Below are positions 63,133-64,000 of a stretch of DNA of 64,000 bases, one piece after another. The notes beneath the pieces are model-generated. The model was not told where the DNA came from. It saw nothing but the letters and a program-made list of their open reading frames with translations, and did no database searches. Origin of the DNA: Klebsiella oxytoca NBRC 105695 (lineage in GTDB: Bacteria > Pseudomonadota > Gammaproteobacteria > Enterobacterales > Enterobacteriaceae); contig NZ_BCZK01000016.1 in the NCBI RefSeq assembly GCF_001598695.1, forward strand, positions 1 through 64,000, in the 5' to 3' direction. The position numbers and the translations under genes were made by a program. Numbering within the stretch: position 1 is the first letter of the stretch; each line of letters opens with the position of its first letter.

Positions 63133-63215
63133 GTCAAATTGTGTCATAATTAGCCGTTTCTGCCGTTTGTCCTTCTAACAAACCAGGCAATCCGCGTATC
63201 TACCGGGAAAGGTGA

Positions 63216-64000
63216 ATGGATAAGATCGAAGTTCGGGGCGCCCGCACCCATAATCTCAAAAATATCAACCTCGTCATCCCGCGCGACAAACTCATTGTCG
63301 TCACCGGGCTTTCGGGTTCAGGCAAATCCTCACTGGCTTTCGACACGTTGTATGCCGAAGGGCAGCGTCGCTACGTTGAATCGCTCTCCGCCTACGCGCG
63401 GCAGTTCCTGTCGCTGATGGAGAAGCCCGACGTCGACCATATTGAAGGGCTGTCGCCGGCGATTTCCATTGAACAGAAATCAACGTCCCACAACCCCCGC
63501 TCTACGGTAGGCACCATTACCGAAATTCACGACTATCTGCGCCTGCTGTACGCGCGCGTCGGCGAGCCCCGCTGCCCGGATCACGATGTGCCGCTGGCGG
63601 CGCAAACCGTGAGCCAGATGGTGGATAATGTTCTCTCCCAGCCTGAAGGTCAGCGCCTGATGCTGCTGGCGCCGATCATTAAAGAGCGCAAAGGCGAACA
63701 TAACAAAACGCTGGAAAACCTCGCCGGGCAGGGCTATATCCGCGCGAGGATCGACGGCGAAGTCTGCGATCTCTCCGATCCGCCGAAGCTGGAGCTGCAA
63801 AAGAAACATACCATCGAAGTCGTGATCGACCGCTTTAAGGTCCGCGACGATCTCAGCACGCGTCTGGCCGAGTCCTTTGAGACCGCGCTGGAGCTGTCGG
63901 GCGGCACCGCCATCGTCGCCAATATGGACGATCCGAAAGCCGAAGAGCTGCTGTTTTCCGCCAACTTCGCCTGCCCGATTTGCGGCTACAGCATGCGCGA
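63216..64000 (+). CDS. uvrA: Excinuclease ABC subunit A UvrA (partial, runs off the window)
   Basis: The first 261 codons of UvrA are visible. The protein detects bulky DNA damage with UvrB. The N-terminal Walker [10 protein letters not shown] (residues 31-39) and the start of the zinc-binding or UvrB-binding region (CPDHDV, CPICGY) match E. coli UvrA closely. The start ATG follows GGAAAGGTGA. The remaining 680 or so residues lie beyond base 64000. It is SOS-induced through the LexA box 84 bp upstream. Confidence 0.97.
   Translation, partial: MDKIEVRGARTHNLKNINLVIPRDKLIVVTGLSGSGKSSLAFDTLYAEGQRRYVESLSAYARQFLSLMEKPDVDHIEGLSPAISIEQKSTSHNPRSTVGTITEIHDYLRLLYARVGEPRCPDHDVPLAAQTVSQMVDNVLSQPEGQRLMLLAPIIKERKGEHNKTLENLAGQGYIRARIDGEVCDLSDPPKLELQKKHTIEVVIDRFKVRDDLSTRLAESFETALELSGGTAIVANMDDPKAEELLFSANFACPICGYSMR

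Overview
The window reads as the chromosome of an enterobacterium in or near the Klebsiella/Raoultella group. Most genes are close homologues of Escherichia coli K-12 genes from the 92-94 min region (uvrA, ssb, soxRS, ghxP, yjcE, actP-yjcH-acs, gltP, yjcO, fdhF, the als operon, rpiB, yjdP, the phn operon, yjdN, yjdM, proP). The backbone is rearranged and has several losses and gains. The Klebsiella-like traits are a second BamA (BamK type), an extra FepA-type receptor, and no nrf genes beside acs. The species call is inference only; no ribosomal RNA gene is present.

Layout. 1-334: two 163-bp tandem units, each carrying the last 17 nt of tRNA-Phe, five short hairpins and an intrinsic terminator. 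342-4795: a quinone-reductase-like gene with divergent tetR, a ScsC-like thiol-disulfide protein, a TerC-family membrane protein, and cbpA-cbpM. 5086-7612: melA and divergent melR with no melB beside them. 7664-10646: proP, yjdM, yjdN. 10817-18720: a C-P lyase operon phnFGHIJKLMNP behind four Pho-box half-sites, without phnCDE or phnO. 18791-20566: a small locus with two related membrane proteins, an internally deleted third copy, a small basic protein and a low-molecular-weight tyrosine-phosphatase-like protein. 20560-27831: yjdP, rpiB and the D-allose genes alsR-B-A-C-E-K.

28037-30253: fdhF, read through an in-frame UGA (selenocysteine) with its SECIS stem-loop and a sigma-54 promoter. 30539-37201: yjcO, gltP, acs-yjcH-actP. 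37245-42799: a five-gene chaperone-usher fimbrial operon on the minus strand. 43422-45499: a CidB/CidA-type pair and a divergent LysR regulator. 45623-53365: yjcE, ghxP (with three PurR-like boxes), a glutathione transferase, an SraL/RyjA-type small RNA, soxR-soxS, pdeC and yjcB. 53656-60111: a hypothetical protein, bamK, a MarA/SoxS-type regulator and a FepA paralogue. 60715-64000: an MltF-like lytic transglycosylase with a C-terminal tripeptide repeat, ssb, and the start of uvrA with its shared LexA box.

The genes fall into a few functional groups: phosphonate use under PhoB (phn), sugar and acetate uptake and use (mel, als, acs/actP, gltP), the redox-stress switch SoxR/SoxS, envelope functions (fimbriae, BamK, FepA-like receptor, lytic transglycosylase, Cid/Lrg pair), osmolyte uptake (ProP) and DNA repair (ssb/uvrA). 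REP-type palindromes fill several intergenic gaps. A separate CCCTCTCC-type hairpin family lies after yjdN, alsB and acs.
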